From positions 1,724,501-1,788,500 of the forward strand of contig NZ_CP086063.1 of the NCBI RefSeq assembly GCF_020783315.1: a stretch of DNA of 64,000 nt, in the 5' to 3' direction. Source of the DNA: Ferruginibacter lapsinanis (GTDB lineage: Bacteria > Bacteroidota > Bacteroidia > Chitinophagales > Chitinophagaceae). Made by a program: the position numbers and the translations under genes. Of the stretch, positions 9,091 through 19,305 are shown in pieces. Each line of letters starts with the position of its first letter. Within the stretch, counting starts at the first letter, position 1. The notes under the pieces are model-generated. The model worked only from the letters and a program-made list of their open reading frames with translations, did no database searches and was not told the origin of the DNA.

Positions 9091-9098
9091 AAACAAAC

Positions 9099-9707
9099 AT
9101 GAGACGTAAGAATGATCAAGATGATATATCGGCATTGGTGTATGCCATCAATCATATACATCCTTTGGGGGATGATATAGTTGCTTATTTACAGGCGAAT
9201 TGTTTTTTCACCACATGTAAACGAGGGAAACATCTGTTAAAAACCGGAGAGATTTGCAGAACCCTTTATTTTATCAGGACAGGCGCATTACGTGGCTACA
9301 TAAAAGAAAACACGAGAGATATTACTACATGGATCAGTATCGATAATGAACTGGTTACCTCCATTTCCAGTTTTGATCTCCAGGTGACTGCTATTGAAAA
9401 TATTCAGGCACTGGAAGATTGTGATCTGATAGGGATATCTTATAACAATCTTCAAAAGCTTTATCTTAAATTTCCTGAGTATAATATCGTGGCACGAAAG
9501 GTATATCAAAGCTATTATCGTGATGCAGAAAACAGAGCACTTATTGCCCGTCTAACAAATGCCGAAAATAAATACCTCTATTTTTTACGTATGCATAGCC
9601 ATTTGGCCAATAGGGTTCCGCTAAAATATATAGCGTCTTTTTTAGGTATCACATTGGAAACGCTAAGTCGGGTTCGTAAAAAACTATCGATCTCTGATGC
9701 CGGATAA
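9099..9707 (+). CDS. Crp/Fnr-family transcriptional regulator
   Basis: The 202-residue protein has an N-terminal cyclic-nucleotide-binding-type beta roll (about residues 20-130, with LLKTGEICRTLYFIRTGALRGY) and a short C-terminal helix-turn-helix (VPLKYIASFLGITLETLSRVRKKL, about residues 174-197). No cysteine cluster of the Fnr type is evident. Effector and targets are unknown; many Bacteroidota Crp-like proteins of this size do not bind cAMP. It is probably transcribed alone, from the close -7 box at 9083-9090, and is followed by a 417-bp non-coding stretch. Confidence 0.88.
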   Translation: MRRKNDQDDISALVYAINHIHPLGDDIVAYLQANCFFTTCKRGKHLLKTGEICRTLYFIRTGALRGYIKENTRDITTWISIDNELVTSISSFDLQVTAIENIQALEDCDLIGISYNNLQKLYLKFPEYNIVARKVYQSYYRDAENRALIARLTNAENKYLYFLRMHSHLANRVPLKYIASFLGITLETLSRVRKKLSISDAG

Positions 9708-9799
9708 AAAATTGCCGATCGGCATATCCTCTAATTCAAAAAAAATATTGATATTAATCAAATAATTGTCAACGCTTTTTTCTCTAGTTTGACAAGGTG

Positions 9800-9807
9800 T
9801 AAATTTG
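9800..9807 (+). promoter_or_regulatory. candidate -7 box (TAAATTTG) in the non-coding stretch before fabH
   Basis: It is an exact TAnnTTTG match lying in a region with no open reading frame. A TTTT run ends 20 bases upstream, a poor -33 element. The start of transcription would be near 9814. Confidence 0.4.
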
Positions 9808-9813
9808 GTTGTA

Positions 9814-10112
9814 ATTCTTTGCTGTAAAGGATTGTAAGTTTGTAGGGAGATTTTTTGTTTAATATTTATTTAATTATTAATCTATTTTATTAAACAATTA
9901 TACGCACTATTTCCATTTCTTTTGCGCATTCATTGCTTTGTAGATAAGCATAGCTTGTTCTTTGCAAGTAACATTTTCATTCGTATTTCAGTGGTAATCA
10001 AATATGCAACAATGGCTGGTAAGCTAGCGTTGATAAAAATAATTTTTGGTACAGAGGGATAAGGTCAACCTCTAAGGCTGTCGGTTTACCGGCGGCCTTT
10101 TTAATTTTATTT
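9814..10112 (+). ncRNA. candidate small non-coding RNA (unrecognised)
   Basis: The 417 bp between the Crp-family gene and fabH hold no plausible protein gene on either strand. They do hold a -7 box at 9800-9807 and, about 300 bases on, a strong plus-strand terminator at 10074-10112. Between them are base-pairing elements: an 8-bp helix with one bulged base between 9948-9956 and 10021-10028, and an AGAGG/CCTCT hairpin at 10054-10073. The terminator points away from fabH and is too far from the Crp stop to be its usual terminator. A free-standing RNA or a long 3' UTR fits. I do not recognise tmRNA, RNase P, SRP RNA or a tRNA in it; a divergent 6S RNA is not excluded. Confidence 0.35.
10074..10112 (+). 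terminator. Rho-independent terminator, plus strand
   Basis: An 11-bp stem (10074-10084 with 10089-10099, two G-T wobbles) with a TTTA loop is followed by a T-rich tail. On the minus strand there is no T-tract after the stem, so it does not serve fabH. Confidence 0.8.
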
Positions 10113-10124
10113 TGAAGAAGTTAA

Positions 10125-11123
10125 TTATTTACTATCGTATCCCCAGGTTATCAAAGTAGCTCCCCAGGTAAATCCGCCACCAAAAGCAGCTAATACGAGG
10201 TTATCTCCTTTGTGTAATTGTTTTTCCCAGTCCCATAAACAAAGAGGGATGGTACCTGCAGTAGTGTTACCATATTTCTGGATATTCAACATTACTTTGT
10301 CATGAGAAAGACCGATACGGTTTGCAGTAGCATCAATAATTCTTTTATTGGCCTGATGAGGTACAAGCCAGGCAATATCATCACCCGTTAATTTATTTCG
10401 TTCTAATAGTTCAAAAGCTGTATCAGCCATGCCTTTCACGGCAGCTTTAAATACAGTTTGTCCCTCCTGAAAGATATAGTGTTCTTTAGCTGTGACAGTT
10501 TCAATACTTGCAGGTTTTAAAGAGCCTCCTGCTTTCATGTGAAGAAAATCTTTACCTGCGCCATCAGATCTTAAAAGACTGTCTTTAACACCAACCTCTT
10601 CTGTAGTAGGCTCCAGCAAAACAGCACCGGCGCCATCACCAAAAATAATACAAGTGGTTCTGTCGCTGTAATCAACAATTGAGCTCATTTTATCCGCACC
10701 CACTATTACCACTTTTTTATATCTGCCACTTTCAATAAATGAAGCCCCGGTAGTTAAAGCAAACAAAAATCCTGAACAGGCAGCACTTAAGTCAAATCCC
10801 CAGGCATTTTTTGCTCCAATTTTATCACAAATTAAATTGGCTGTAGATGGAAAGATCATATCTGGTGTAACCGTGCCACAGATTAAACAGTCAATTTCCA
10901 TAGGATCAATACCTCTTTTTTTACAAAGTTCCAATACTGCAGGCACTGCCAGATCTGAAGTAGCCAACCCCTCACCCTTCAAAATTCTTCTTTCTTCAAT
11001 ACCGGTTCTGCTTTTGATCCACTCATCATTTGTTTCTACAAGTGTTTCCAAAATGGCATTTGTTAATCTGTATTCAGGCACATATCCACCAACGGCGGTA
11101 ATAGCAGCGTTAATTTTTTGCAT
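10125..11123 (-). CDS. fabH: 3-oxoacyl-ACP synthase III (beta-ketoacyl-ACP synthase III)
   Basis: FabH condenses acetyl-CoA (or a branched acyl-CoA) with malonyl-ACP to start fatty-acid synthesis in the cytoplasm. The 332-residue protein has the normal length. The catalytic triad is visible: Cys116 in SAACSGF, the histidine of [10 protein letters not shown] and the asparagine of KYGNTTAGT. Bacteroidota make many iso-branched fatty acids, so branched primers are likely; this is inference. Here the gene stands alone rather than beside plsX and rpmF. A -7 box TACTTTTG lies on the minus strand at 11167-11174, about 43 bp before the ATG. Bacteroidota genomes often carry several FabH paralogues, so this may not be the only one. 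Confidence 0.95.
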   Translation of the reverse strand: MQKINAAITAVGGYVPEYRLTNAILETLVETNDEWIKSRTGIEERRILKGEGLATSDLAVPAVLELCKKRGIDPMEIDCLICGTVTPDMIFPSTANLICDKIGAKNAWGFDLSAACSGFLFALTTGASFIESGRYKKVVIVGADKMSSIVDYSDRTTCIIFGDGAGAVLLEPTTEEVGVKDSLLRSDGAGKDFLHMKAGGSLKPASIETVTAKEHYIFQEGQTVFKAAVKGMADTAFELLERNKLTGDDIAWLVPHQANKRIIDATANRIGLSHDKVMLNIQKYGNTTAGTIPLCLWDWEKQLHKGDNLVLAAFGGGFTWGATLITWGYDSK

Positions 11124-11166
11124 TGTTAATCAGGAATTTATGAATTCTTTGTTAAAAAGATGACTG

Positions 11167-11174
11167 CAAAAGTA
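11167..11174 (-). promoter_or_regulatory. candidate -7 box (TACTTTTG) of fabH
   Basis: Exact TAnnTTTG match on the minus strand, about 43 bp upstream of the fabH start codon. No clear -33 element is visible. Confidence 0.5.
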
Positions 11175-11252
11175 CGAGAAATATTGTAAGGTTCATTTTA
11201 ACCATTACACTGAAAAATAATCCTTATTTTCGCTATTGATTGATATTGAATT

Positions 11253-11837
11253 ATGTACGCATATCTGCAAGGAAAATTTACGGAAAAAACGCCAACACAG
11301 GTTTATATTGATATAAATGGAGTTGGATATGAAGTAAATATCAGTTTGAATACCTATTCCCATATTCAAAATCTTGATCAGGGGAAATTATTTACTTACC
11401 TGCAGATAAAGGAAGACGGGCATACGTTATTTGGTTTTTTTGATAAGGCAGAAAAAGAAATGTTTGTTCAGTTAATTGGTGTATCCGGTGTAGGAGCCTC
11501 TACCGCAAGAATGATGCTTTCGGGTCTGAAACCCGATGAAATAAGCAGAGCTATTTTGCAAAGCAACGTAAAGTTGCTGGAAAGCATCAAAGGGATAGGC
11601 AAAAAAACAGCCGAACGGCTTGTATTGGAACTAAAAGATAAAGTTGGAAAAATTGCTACAGATAGTAATACTCCTTCTTTACAAGCAGGTGGGTTACAGC
11701 AGGATGGACTAAATGCATTGATAGCATTGGGGATATCCCGTTCTCAAGCCGAAACAGCAATACAAAAAATTGTTTTATCTGAACCAAATATTAGTAACTT
11801 AGAAGCACTTATTAAAAAAGCCCTAAAAGCCATTTGA
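11253..11837 (+). CDS. ruvA: Holliday junction branch migration protein RuvA
   Basis: RuvA binds four-way DNA junctions and loads the RuvB helicase during recombination repair. The 194-residue protein shows the OB-fold N-terminal domain (residues 1-63), two helix-hairpin-helix motifs (IGVSGVGASTARMML near 75-90 and IKGIGKKTAERLVLEL near 110-125) and the C-terminal RuvB-contacting domain after a Ser/Gly-rich linker (about 150-194). ruvB is not adjacent. sprA starts 28 bp downstream, so ruvA and sprA are probably co-transcribed. TATTTTCG at 11225-11232 is a one-mismatch candidate -7 box. Confidence 0.95.
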   Translation: MYAYLQGKFTEKTPTQVYIDINGVGYEVNISLNTYSHIQNLDQGKLFTYLQIKEDGHTLFGFFDKAEKEMFVQLIGVSGVGASTARMMLSGLKPDEISRAILQSNVKLLESIKGIGKKTAERLVLELKDKVGKIATDSNTPSLQAGGLQQDGLNALIALGISRSQAETAIQKIVLSEPNISNLEALIKKALKAI

Positions 11838-11865
11838 CAATAATCTACATTAATTGATTTACTGA

Positions 11866-14800
11866 ATGTTGAGCAATAAAAAATTCACAAAACAGAGGGC
11901 ATGGTTTTGGGTATTACAATTACTGTTGATTACAACAGTATCGATATCCGCTACCGCAGAAAATACAGATACTAAATTTCCTTTCATCATTGGTGATACT
12001 ACAGAGCCGAAAAATGATGGAGGGCTTCTTTTTCCTATCCACGACAGAAGGGCTGATTATACAGGAGATAAAAAAAGTACCTACGATTTTAACCTTCCGC
12101 CAAATATTACAGATTCTGTAGTGTATGATCAGACTACTCAATTGTATACTGTGTATGAAAAGATCGGTAACCGATATTACCGTACACCTACTACTTATAC
12201 TTTTGATGAATATTGGAAATTACGCAGCAGGCAAGCAGAAGTAGAATATTTTAGAAAACGAGCCAATACAATGAATTTGCTCAATCGCAAATTGACCAAA
12301 CCAAAATTAGCTCTGTATGATAATCTTTTTAATAGATTGTTTGGCAATGGTAAAATAGAGATCACTCCGCAGGGGAATGTTGATGTTACGGCTGGTTATC
12401 AGGGGCAAAACATTGCTAATCCAACGTTACCAGAAAGAGCAAGAAAAAATGGCGGCTTTGATTTTGACATGAATGCCCAGGTAAATGTAAACGCTAATAT
12501 CGGAGATAAACTAAAGTTTCCTATCAATTACAATACGCTGGCTAATTTCGGGCAAGACAATCAATTGAAATTAGATTATACCGGCGTTGATGATGAAATT
12601 ATAAAACGATTAGAGGCGGGTAATGTAAGCTTTCCTTCACGTAGTACTTTAATTCCCGGAGCCCAACAGTTGTTTGGATTAAAAACACAATTGCAATTTG
12701 GTAAGTTGAATGTTACAGCAGTCTTAGCCAATCAAAAATCACAACGACAAAGTGTAAACCTTCAAGGTGGGGCAGCCTCCCAACCAATCGAATTAAAGGC
12801 TGACGATTATGAAGAAAACAGGCATTTTTTATTAGGGCAATATTTTAAAGATAATTACAATCAGGTGATGAAGAATTTGCCAGCTGTAACTACTCCTGTA
12901 CAAATACTTCGTTTAGAGGTATGGGTTACTAATCGTAATGGTAGTACGACAGATACTAGGGATGTTGTGGGCTTGATGGATCTGGGAGAAAGAACTCCGT
13001 ACCGTCAGCCTCCATTGGTGAATGTATTGAGTAGCTTTGCACCTCCTTCTAATGGAACAAACGATCTATACAGTAAAATAATCAGTGATCCCAATAACAG
13101 AAACCCGGCAATGATCGTAAGCAATCTGCAAAGTTTTGGGCTTGCCCCGGTGCAGGATTTCGAAAAAACATTTGCACGTAAACTAGATTCAACACAATAT
13201 ATTTTTAACCGCCAGGTTGGTTTCATTTCTTTAAGTCAGCCACTTCAAACAGATGAAGTATTAGCAGTAGCCTATCAATATTCTTACAACGGAAAAATTT
13301 ATCAGGTTGGTGAATTCTCACAGGATCTTCCTCCGGATAGCGCATCTGCTACCCAAAAAGTTTTATTCTTAAAATTATTAAAAGCTACTTCACAAAGAAC
13401 GAGCCTGCCTATTTGGGGATTGATGATGAAGAATGTTTATTCGGTAGGGTATGGTACATTATCTCCCACTGATTTTAAATTGAATTTATTGTATCAGGAA
13501 CCAAGTTTAGGTGAAAAAAGATATGTTCCATTCGGAGATAAAAATCAGGGAACACCAATTCTAACGTTGGATAATTTAGATAGGTTGAATAGTCAGTTAG
13601 ATCCGCAACCCGATGGTGTATTTGATTATGTAGAAGGATATACTGTATTGTCTTATTACAGTCGTATCATATTTCCGGTGTTACAACCTTTTGGACGAGA
13701 TCTGGCGGAACAAATATATACTGTTGTGCCTCCTACAGTAAAGGATACACTGTACTATGCCCTGTATGATTCTATAAAAGCAGTTGCTCAGCAATATCCT
13801 AACCTAAACAGGTTTGTGATGAAGGGCTCTGCCCGTACTTCCGGATCTTCTGATATAAGTATCGGATATAATATCCCTCGTGGTAGCGTTACCGTTACTG
13901 CCGGTGGTCAAACATTGATAGAAGGTACAGATTATGACATTAATTATGATCTGGGGACAATAAAAATTACCAATCAGGCAGTTTTGAATGCAGGCTTGCC
14001 GGTTCAGGTGAATTATGAAAATAATGCAGCCTTTGGTATACAGCAAAGAAATTATCTGGGATTACGACTGGATTATATGGCTAAGAATACTGTAAAAGAA
14101 CAATTAGCTATAGGCGGTACGGTTGTACGTTTGGGAGAAAGACCATTTTTTACGAAAGTAAATTATAATGAAGATCCGATCCGTAATACGATGTATGGAT
14201 TAGACGTGAATTACAGAAAGGAAATGCCACGATTAACAAAATGGTTAGATAAACTTCCTTTTTATCAAACAACAGTACCATCAACAATTAATGCCTATGG
14301 CGAAATGGCTGTATTGAAGCCGGGCCATGCGCCACAAATTGGTAGTGGTAGTAAAGGAGCAGTATACATTGATGATTTTGAAGGCAGTCGTTCCGGAATT
14401 GATTTGCGTTTTCCTGCGGTGAGTTGGGCTTTGGCTTCTACACCGCAAGGAGCTACCGATGCATTTGGTAATAAAATATTTTTGGAAGGAAGCCTTAACA
14501 ATAATATTGATTATGGTAAGAACAGAGCAAAAATTGCCTGGTATCAGATAGAACCATCATTACAATTGTACAAAGGAAATAATAATCCATTAGCGACTAA
14601 CAGAGAAGAGCTTAGCGACCCGAGAGTAAGGACTATTTATCAAAGCGAAATATTTCCTCAGCGAACAACAAGTTTTGGACAAAATCAATTAGTGACTTTC
14701 GATCTGTCATATTATCCAACAGAGAAAGGTCCATATAACTTTGATGATGATGCATTGAGTGTTAGTAGTGATGGCAGATTGAAAAATCCTCGAAGCAGAT

Positions 14801-17800
14801 GGGGTGGGCTAATGAGAAATATAGATCAAACAGATTTTGAAACTGCGAATATCGAATTCATCGAATTCTGGTTGCAGGATCCATTTATCAATACTCCTCG
14901 TAATCCAAATGCAACCAGTTCTACCGGGGGTAAATTGTATTTCAATCTTGGAAATATTTCTGAAGACATATTAAAAGATGGCAGAAGGTTTTATGAAAAT
15001 GGATTACCAACTCCTAATGCCCCTGCACAAATTGATACATCTACCTGGGGTAAAGTGCCACGCAATCCAATACAGGTTACAAATGCATTTAGTAATAATG
15101 CCGATGATAGACAATACCAGGATGTTGGTTTTGACGGATTGGATGATGATTCTGAAATCGTTCAGCGTCAGCCATACCTTAATAAATTACAGGCAATTTT
15201 AAATCCCAATGCATACGCAAAAGTGGCGAAAGACCCGTCATTGGATGATTATGTTCATTACAGGGATGCTACTTTTACGGGGGCAGACGGAATATTAAAA
15301 CGGTACAAAAACTTCAACAATCCGCAGGGGAACTCAAAAGTAAATGACGGTTCTGAGTTTTCTTCTGCTGCAACATTATATCCCGATGCAGAAGATCTGA
15401 ACAGAGACAATACACTCAATGAGGTGGAGGAGTATTTTCAATATACAGTAGATATCAAGCCTGATGGAAATACAGAAATGGAGATCGGGAATAATTTTAT
15501 TGTTGATAAGAAAACTGTAACAGTGAAACCGGCTGATGGCAGTACAAGAGAAGAGAAGTGGTATCAATTCAGAATTCCGATAAATGCTTACGATGCAAAA
15601 ATTGGGAATATTCCTGATTTTAAATCTATTCGTTTTATCAGAATGTTCTTAACAGATTTTGAAGATAGTGTTACCATGCGTTTTGGTCAATTACAATTGA
15701 CAAGGAATATATGGCGCCAGTTTAAATACAAAGTGGATACAACCGGTAATTATAATCCTATCAGCAGTAGTGTAGATTTCAGCGTAGGTGGTGTAAGTAT
15801 TGAAGAAAATGATAAACGTTCACCATTACCTTATCGTACTCCAAAAGATATTCAACGTCAGCAAATTCAAAGTAACAATGGGGTTAATCTTTTGCAGAAT
15901 GAACAAAGCATGACATTGAAATTCTGCGGATTAGGAAAAGACGATACAAGAGGGGTGTTTCAAACTTTTGCCAACAGAGATCTCCGTCAGTACAGAAACC
16001 TGTCGATGTACCTGCATGCAGAAAATAATATTAAAACACCTTTTGGTATAAAAGATAAAGACTTGAATGCGGTGATAAGAATCGGTACTGATTTTGTAAA
16101 TAATTATTACGAAATCAAAATACCTCTTTACCTCACTCCGCTTTCTGTGGGAAATCTTAATCCCGATACGGATGCTTACAATGATTCTCTGTGGAGGGCC
16201 ATCAATAATCTGGATGTTGATCTGACTCAATTGACCAAGCTTAAACAAGAGAGGAATTTCTGTACTACCTGCCCTTCAACTACTATTTACAGGCAACAGC
16301 AATCTAACGGTCAAACATACTCGATTTTAGGTGATCCTAATTTGGGAGAAATAAGAGGTGTATTGATCAGTGTAGAAAATTCAAATAACCTGAATGCATG
16401 CGGTGAGGTTTGGGTAAATGAACTACGATTAACCTCTATCGACGAAAAGGGAGGATGGGCTGCTATGGGTAGAGTAGATATGACGTTGGCGGACCTTGGA
16501 ACCATTAGTGCATCTGTATCAACACATAGTCAGGGCTTTGGAACATTGGAACAAAGAGCCAATGACAGATATAGGGATGACTACAAACAATTTGATATTG
16601 CAGCTAATTTGGAATTAGGTAAACTGTTACCTAAAAAAGCGGCAATTTCAATACCGGTATTTGCCAGCTATTCACAAGCGATCAGTAAACCCGAATATGA
16701 TCCATATGATATGGATATTCGCTTAAAGGATAAATTGAGTACGGCTCAATCATCGCAAAGAGATTCTATAAGAAGGGATGCGATAGATTTTACCAGTACC
16801 AAAACATTGAATTTTACCAACGTAAGAAAAAACAGAACCGGGAATAAAAAACCTAAGATCTACGATATATCAAACTTTGATGCCAGTTATTCTTACATCA
16901 ATATTAGAGCACATAATCCTTTAATAGAAAATAATGAAGTAACAAGGCATAGAGGAGGATTGGGGTACAATTTTGCGCCGCAACCAAAATATATTGAACC
17001 ATTTAAAAAGATCAAGTTTTTTAAAAAACGTAAAACACATTGGTTTGACCTGGTAAAGGATTTCAACTTTAATCCGGTTCCGTCTCAGTTAAGTTTCAGA
17101 GCAGATATCCATCGTCAGTTTGGTGCTGTTCGTCCGAGAAGTATTGGTGCATCTAAGTATAAGATACCAGAAACCTATGATAAGTTTTTCACTTTCCAGA
17201 GAGACTATATCATGCGCTGGGGTTTTACACGTTCACTTAATTTCGATCTGACTGCTACCAATAACTCTCGTATTGATGAGCCTTACGGTAGATTAGATAC
17301 CAAAGAAAAGAAAGATACTGTACGTACTAACTTCCTTAAAGGGGGAAGAAATACATTGTATAATCAAACAGCTAATTTTTCTTACACTTTACCTACATCC
17401 AAATTTCCTTTGTTGGATTGGACAACAGTTAATCTGAAATATCAGGCAACCTACCGTTGGATCGGTGCTTCCAGATTAGCGGTTAACCTGGGTAATATTT
17501 TGGAAAATGGTCAACAAAGAGAAGGTACAGCGCAGTTAGATTTTACCAGACTCTATAATAAATTGAAATTCTTTAGAGCAATCGATCAACCTAGAGTAAC
17601 AGGACAAACAAGAAATGTTACTACCAGAACAGACACTGTATTTAAATATGTTGTACGAGATGGAGTGAAGGTTAAAGAAGTAAAACGGTTGAAGATTCGT
17701 AAGATAAAAGATAAAAATGCGATGCCGGATGTGGGAACGATCGGTAGAATATTTGGAAAATTGATCACCAGTGTGAAACAGGTAAATGTATCGTTGTCTG

Positions 17801-19173
17801 AAAATGCCAACACTCGTTTGCCAGGGTATACTGATAGTAGTCAGTTTGTAGGACAAAACTGGAAGAGTATGGCTCCGGGATTGGACTTTGTATTGGGTAG
17901 ACAACCGGATACAACCTGGTTGAATAATGCTGCTAAAAAAGGATTGATAACAAAAGACAGTATGTTCAGCACAATTTTGCAACAGTCTTTTGATCAACGA
18001 TTAACCTTTACAGCTCAATTAGAGCCGATAAGAGATCTGACGATCAGTATTAATGTGAACAAAACATTCAATAAGAATTATTCTGAATTGTTCAAAGACA
18101 CTACTGGCTCCGGAAATAATTTCGGACATTTAAGTCCTTATGCAGGTGGTGGTTTTGATGTGAGCTATATTGCCTACAAAACCTTGTTCGGAAAATTTGA
18201 TCCTAACAGAGTGTCACAAACATTTATAACATTCCAGAATAACCGTCAGATATTATCTGAACGTTTAGGTAAGTTAAATCCAAATTCAGACGGAATACCC
18301 GGAGAATTTTACAAGGGGTATAATAAATATGCGACGGATGTGTTAATTCCTGCTTTTATTGCTGCTTATACCGGGCAAGATCCGCAAAAGGTTGGATTGA
18401 TAAAACAAAGTAATCCAAACATAAAATCTAATCCTTTCAAAAATATCATACCAAGGCCAAACTGGAAGATAGATTATAGCGGCTTGAGCAGAATAAAAGG
18501 ATTGGATAAAATATTTACCAACTTCACAGTGTCGCATGGTTACAATGGTAATTTGAGTATGAATGGATTTACATCAGCATTATTGTATCAGGATATAAGC
18601 AATACTGGTTATCCTTCATTTTATGATACTATCTCTAAAAACTTTGTGCCATACTTCTTAGTGCCTAATATTACTATTCAGGAACAATTTGCTCCTATGA
18701 TAGGCGTAGATATGATGTTCACTAATCAACTGCAGGCGAAATTTGAATATGCAAAATCAAGAACATTAAGTTTGAGTTTAATCGATTTTCAATTGAGTGA
18801 AACGAGATCTACAGAGTTCTCAGTTGGCGCAGGTTTCCGTAAACGCGGCTTAAAATTATTGGGTGGATTTAAACTCCCTAAATTCTTAAGCAAAAGCGGT
18901 TCAGGTAAATTAGATAATGAGATCAATTTCAGATTTGATTTTAAAATAAGAGATAATGCTACATCGAATAGCAGATTGGATCAAGACAATACGATACCAA
19001 CTGCAGGTAGCAAAGAAATTACCTTTACGCCAACAATAGATTATTTCCTGAATAGCAGGGTAAATATTAAACTCTTTTACGACAGAAGAAAAGTAGTGCC
19101 TTATGTACAATCAAGTGCGGCCATTACAAATACAAGGGCAGGAGTTCAGGTGAGAATTTCATTGGCACAATAA
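11866..19173 (+). CDS. sprA: SprA/Sov, outer-membrane translocon protein of the type IX secretion system
   Basis: SprA is the very large outer-membrane barrel through which T9SS cargo leaves the cell, and is needed for gliding in Flavobacterium. At 2435 residues this protein has the family's typical size (about 2400). A signal peptide is visible at residues 1-31 (hydrophobic core WVLQLLLITTVSISATA). Conserved family features follow: an early YRTPTTYTFDEYWKLRSRQ region, long stretches of alternating beta-strand pattern, the GAVYIDDFEGSRSGIDLR segment near residues 830-850, and the barrel C-terminus RAGVQVRISLAQ. No frameshift is present across 7.3 kb. The T9SS-type cargo at 20031-22676 and the PorE-like protein at 27525-29462 lie nearby. 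A bidirectional terminator follows at 19204-19232. Confidence 0.95.
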   Translation: MLSNKKFTKQRAWFWVLQLLLITTVSISATAENTDTKFPFIIGDTTEPKNDGGLLFPIHDRRADYTGDKKSTYDFNLPPNITDSVVYDQTTQLYTVYEKIGNRYYRTPTTYTFDEYWKLRSRQAEVEYFRKRANTMNLLNRKLTKPKLALYDNLFNRLFGNGKIEITPQGNVDVTAGYQGQNIANPTLPERARKNGGFDFDMNAQVNVNANIGDKLKFPINYNTLANFGQDNQLKLDYTGVDDEIIKRLEAGNVSFPSRSTLIPGAQQLFGLKTQLQFGKLNVTAVLANQKSQRQSVNLQGGAASQPIELKADDYEENRHFLLGQYFKDNYNQVMKNLPAVTTPVQILRLEVWVTNRNGSTTDTRDVVGLMDLGERTPYRQPPLVNVLSSFAPPSNGTNDLYSKIISDPNNRNPAMIVSNLQSFGLAPVQDFEKTFARKLDSTQYIFNRQVGFISLSQPLQTDEVLAVAYQYSYNGKIYQVGEFSQDLPPDSASATQKVLFLKLLKATSQRTSLPIWGLMMKNVYSVGYGTLSPTDFKLNLLYQEPSLGEKRYVPFGDKNQGTPILTLDNLDRLNSQLDPQPDGVFDYVEGYTVLSYYSRIIFPVLQPFGRDLAEQIYTVVPPTVKDTLYYALYDSIKAVAQQYPNLNRFVMKGSARTSGSSDISIGYNIPRGSVTVTAGGQTLIEGTDYDINYDLGTIKITNQAVLNAGLPVQVNYENNAAFGIQQRNYLGLRLDYMAKNTVKEQLAIGGTVVRLGERPFFTKVNYNEDPIRNTMYGLDVNYRKEMPRLTKWLDKLPFYQTTVPSTINAYGEMAVLKPGHAPQIGSGSKGAVYIDDFEGSRSGIDLRFPAVSWALASTPQGATDAFGNKIFLEGSLNNNIDYGKNRAKIAWYQIEPSLQLYKGNNNPLATNREELSDPRVRTIYQSEIFPQRTTSFGQNQLVTFDLSYYPTEKGPYNFDDDALSVSSDGRLKNPRSRWGGLMRNIDQTDFETANIEFIEFWLQDPFINTPRNPNATSSTGGKLYFNLGNISEDILKDGRRFYENGLPTPNAPAQIDTSTWGKVPRNPIQVTNAFSNNADDRQYQDVGFDGLDDDSEIVQRQPYLNKLQAILNPNAYAKVAKDPSLDDYVHYRDATFTGADGILKRYKNFNNPQGNSKVNDGSEFSSAATLYPDAEDLNRDNTLNEVEEYFQYTVDIKPDGNTEMEIGNNFIVDKKTVTVKPADGSTREEKWYQFRIPINAYDAKIGNIPDFKSIRFIRMFLTDFEDSVTMRFGQLQLTRNIWRQFKYKVDTTGNYNPISSSVDFSVGGVSIEENDKRSPLPYRTPKDIQRQQIQSNNGVNLLQNEQSMTLKFCGLGKDDTRGVFQTFANRDLRQYRNLSMYLHAENNIKTPFGIKDKDLNAVIRIGTDFVNNYYEIKIPLYLTPLSVGNLNPDTDAYNDSLWRAINNLDVDLTQLTKLKQERNFCTTCPSTTIYRQQQSNGQTYSILGDPNLGEIRGVLISVENSNNLNACGEVWVNELRLTSIDEKGGWAAMGRVDMTLADLGTISASVSTHSQGFGTLEQRANDRYRDDYKQFDIAANLELGKLLPKKAAISIPVFASYSQAISKPEYDPYDMDIRLKDKLSTAQSSQRDSIRRDAIDFTSTKTLNFTNVRKNRTGNKKPKIYDISNFDASYSYINIRAHNPLIENNEVTRHRGGLGYNFAPQPKYIEPFKKIKFFKKRKTHWFDLVKDFNFNPVPSQLSFRADIHRQFGAVRPRSIGASKYKIPETYDKFFTFQRDYIMRWGFTRSLNFDLTATNNSRIDEPYGRLDTKEKKDTVRTNFLKGGRNTLYNQTANFSYTLPTSKFPLLDWTTVNLKYQATYRWIGASRLAVNLGNILENGQQREGTAQLDFTRLYNKLKFFRAIDQPRVTGQTRNVTTRTDTVFKYVVRDGVKVKEVKRLKIRKIKDKNAMPDVGTIGRIFGKLITSVKQVNVSLSENANTRLPGYTDSSQFVGQNWKSMAPGLDFVLGRQPDTTWLNNAAKKGLITKDSMFSTILQQSFDQRLTFTAQLEPIRDLTISINVNKTFNKNYSELFKDTTGSGNNFGHLSPYAGGGFDVSYIAYKTLFGKFDPNRVSQTFITFQNNRQILSERLGKLNPNSDGIPGEFYKGYNKYATDVLIPAFIAAYTGQDPQKVGLIKQSNPNIKSNPFKNIIPRPNWKIDYSGLSRIKGLDKIFTNFTVSHGYNGNLSMNGFTSALLYQDISNTGYPSFYDTISKNFVPYFLVPNITIQEQFAPMIGVDMMFTNQLQAKFEYAKSRTLSLSLIDFQLSETRSTEFSVGAGFRKRGLKLLGGFKLPKFLSKSGSGKLDNEINFRFDFKIRDNATSNSRLDQDNTIPTAGSKEITFTPTIDYFLNSRVNIKLFYDRRKVVPYVQSSAAITNTRAGVQVRISLAQ

Positions 19174-19203
19174 GGTTCTACAAAATATAGTATACATAAA
19201 ATT

Positions 19204-19232
19204 AAAATCCCCGATTATGTCGGGGATTTTTT
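19204..19232. terminator. bidirectional Rho-independent terminator between sprA and the converging gene
   Basis: The 11-bp stem 19204-19214/19220-19230 (core TCCCCGA/TCGGGGA) has T-runs on both strands. It lies between the convergent genes ending at 19173 and 19306. Confidence 0.85.
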
Positions 19233-19305
19233 AATGTTTGCTGTTAGGGTTTATTTCATCTTTAAGATGAAGTGTCTTTTATTTTTTATTAAATGAAGAA
19301 TCAAA

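Noticed and set aside
9708-10124. Reading the non-coding stretch as tmRNA, RNase P RNA or SRP RNA
   Set aside because: The conserved sequence blocks I would expect for these RNAs (for instance an alanyl-tRNA-like end or the RNase P core) are not visible. Only an unclassified RNA remains possible.
17536-17997. A 153-codon open frame on the minus strand inside sprA
   Set aside because: It lies wholly antisense to a clearly coding, conserved gene, has no known motif and reads as low-quality sequence. Many such antisense frames exist in long genes here.
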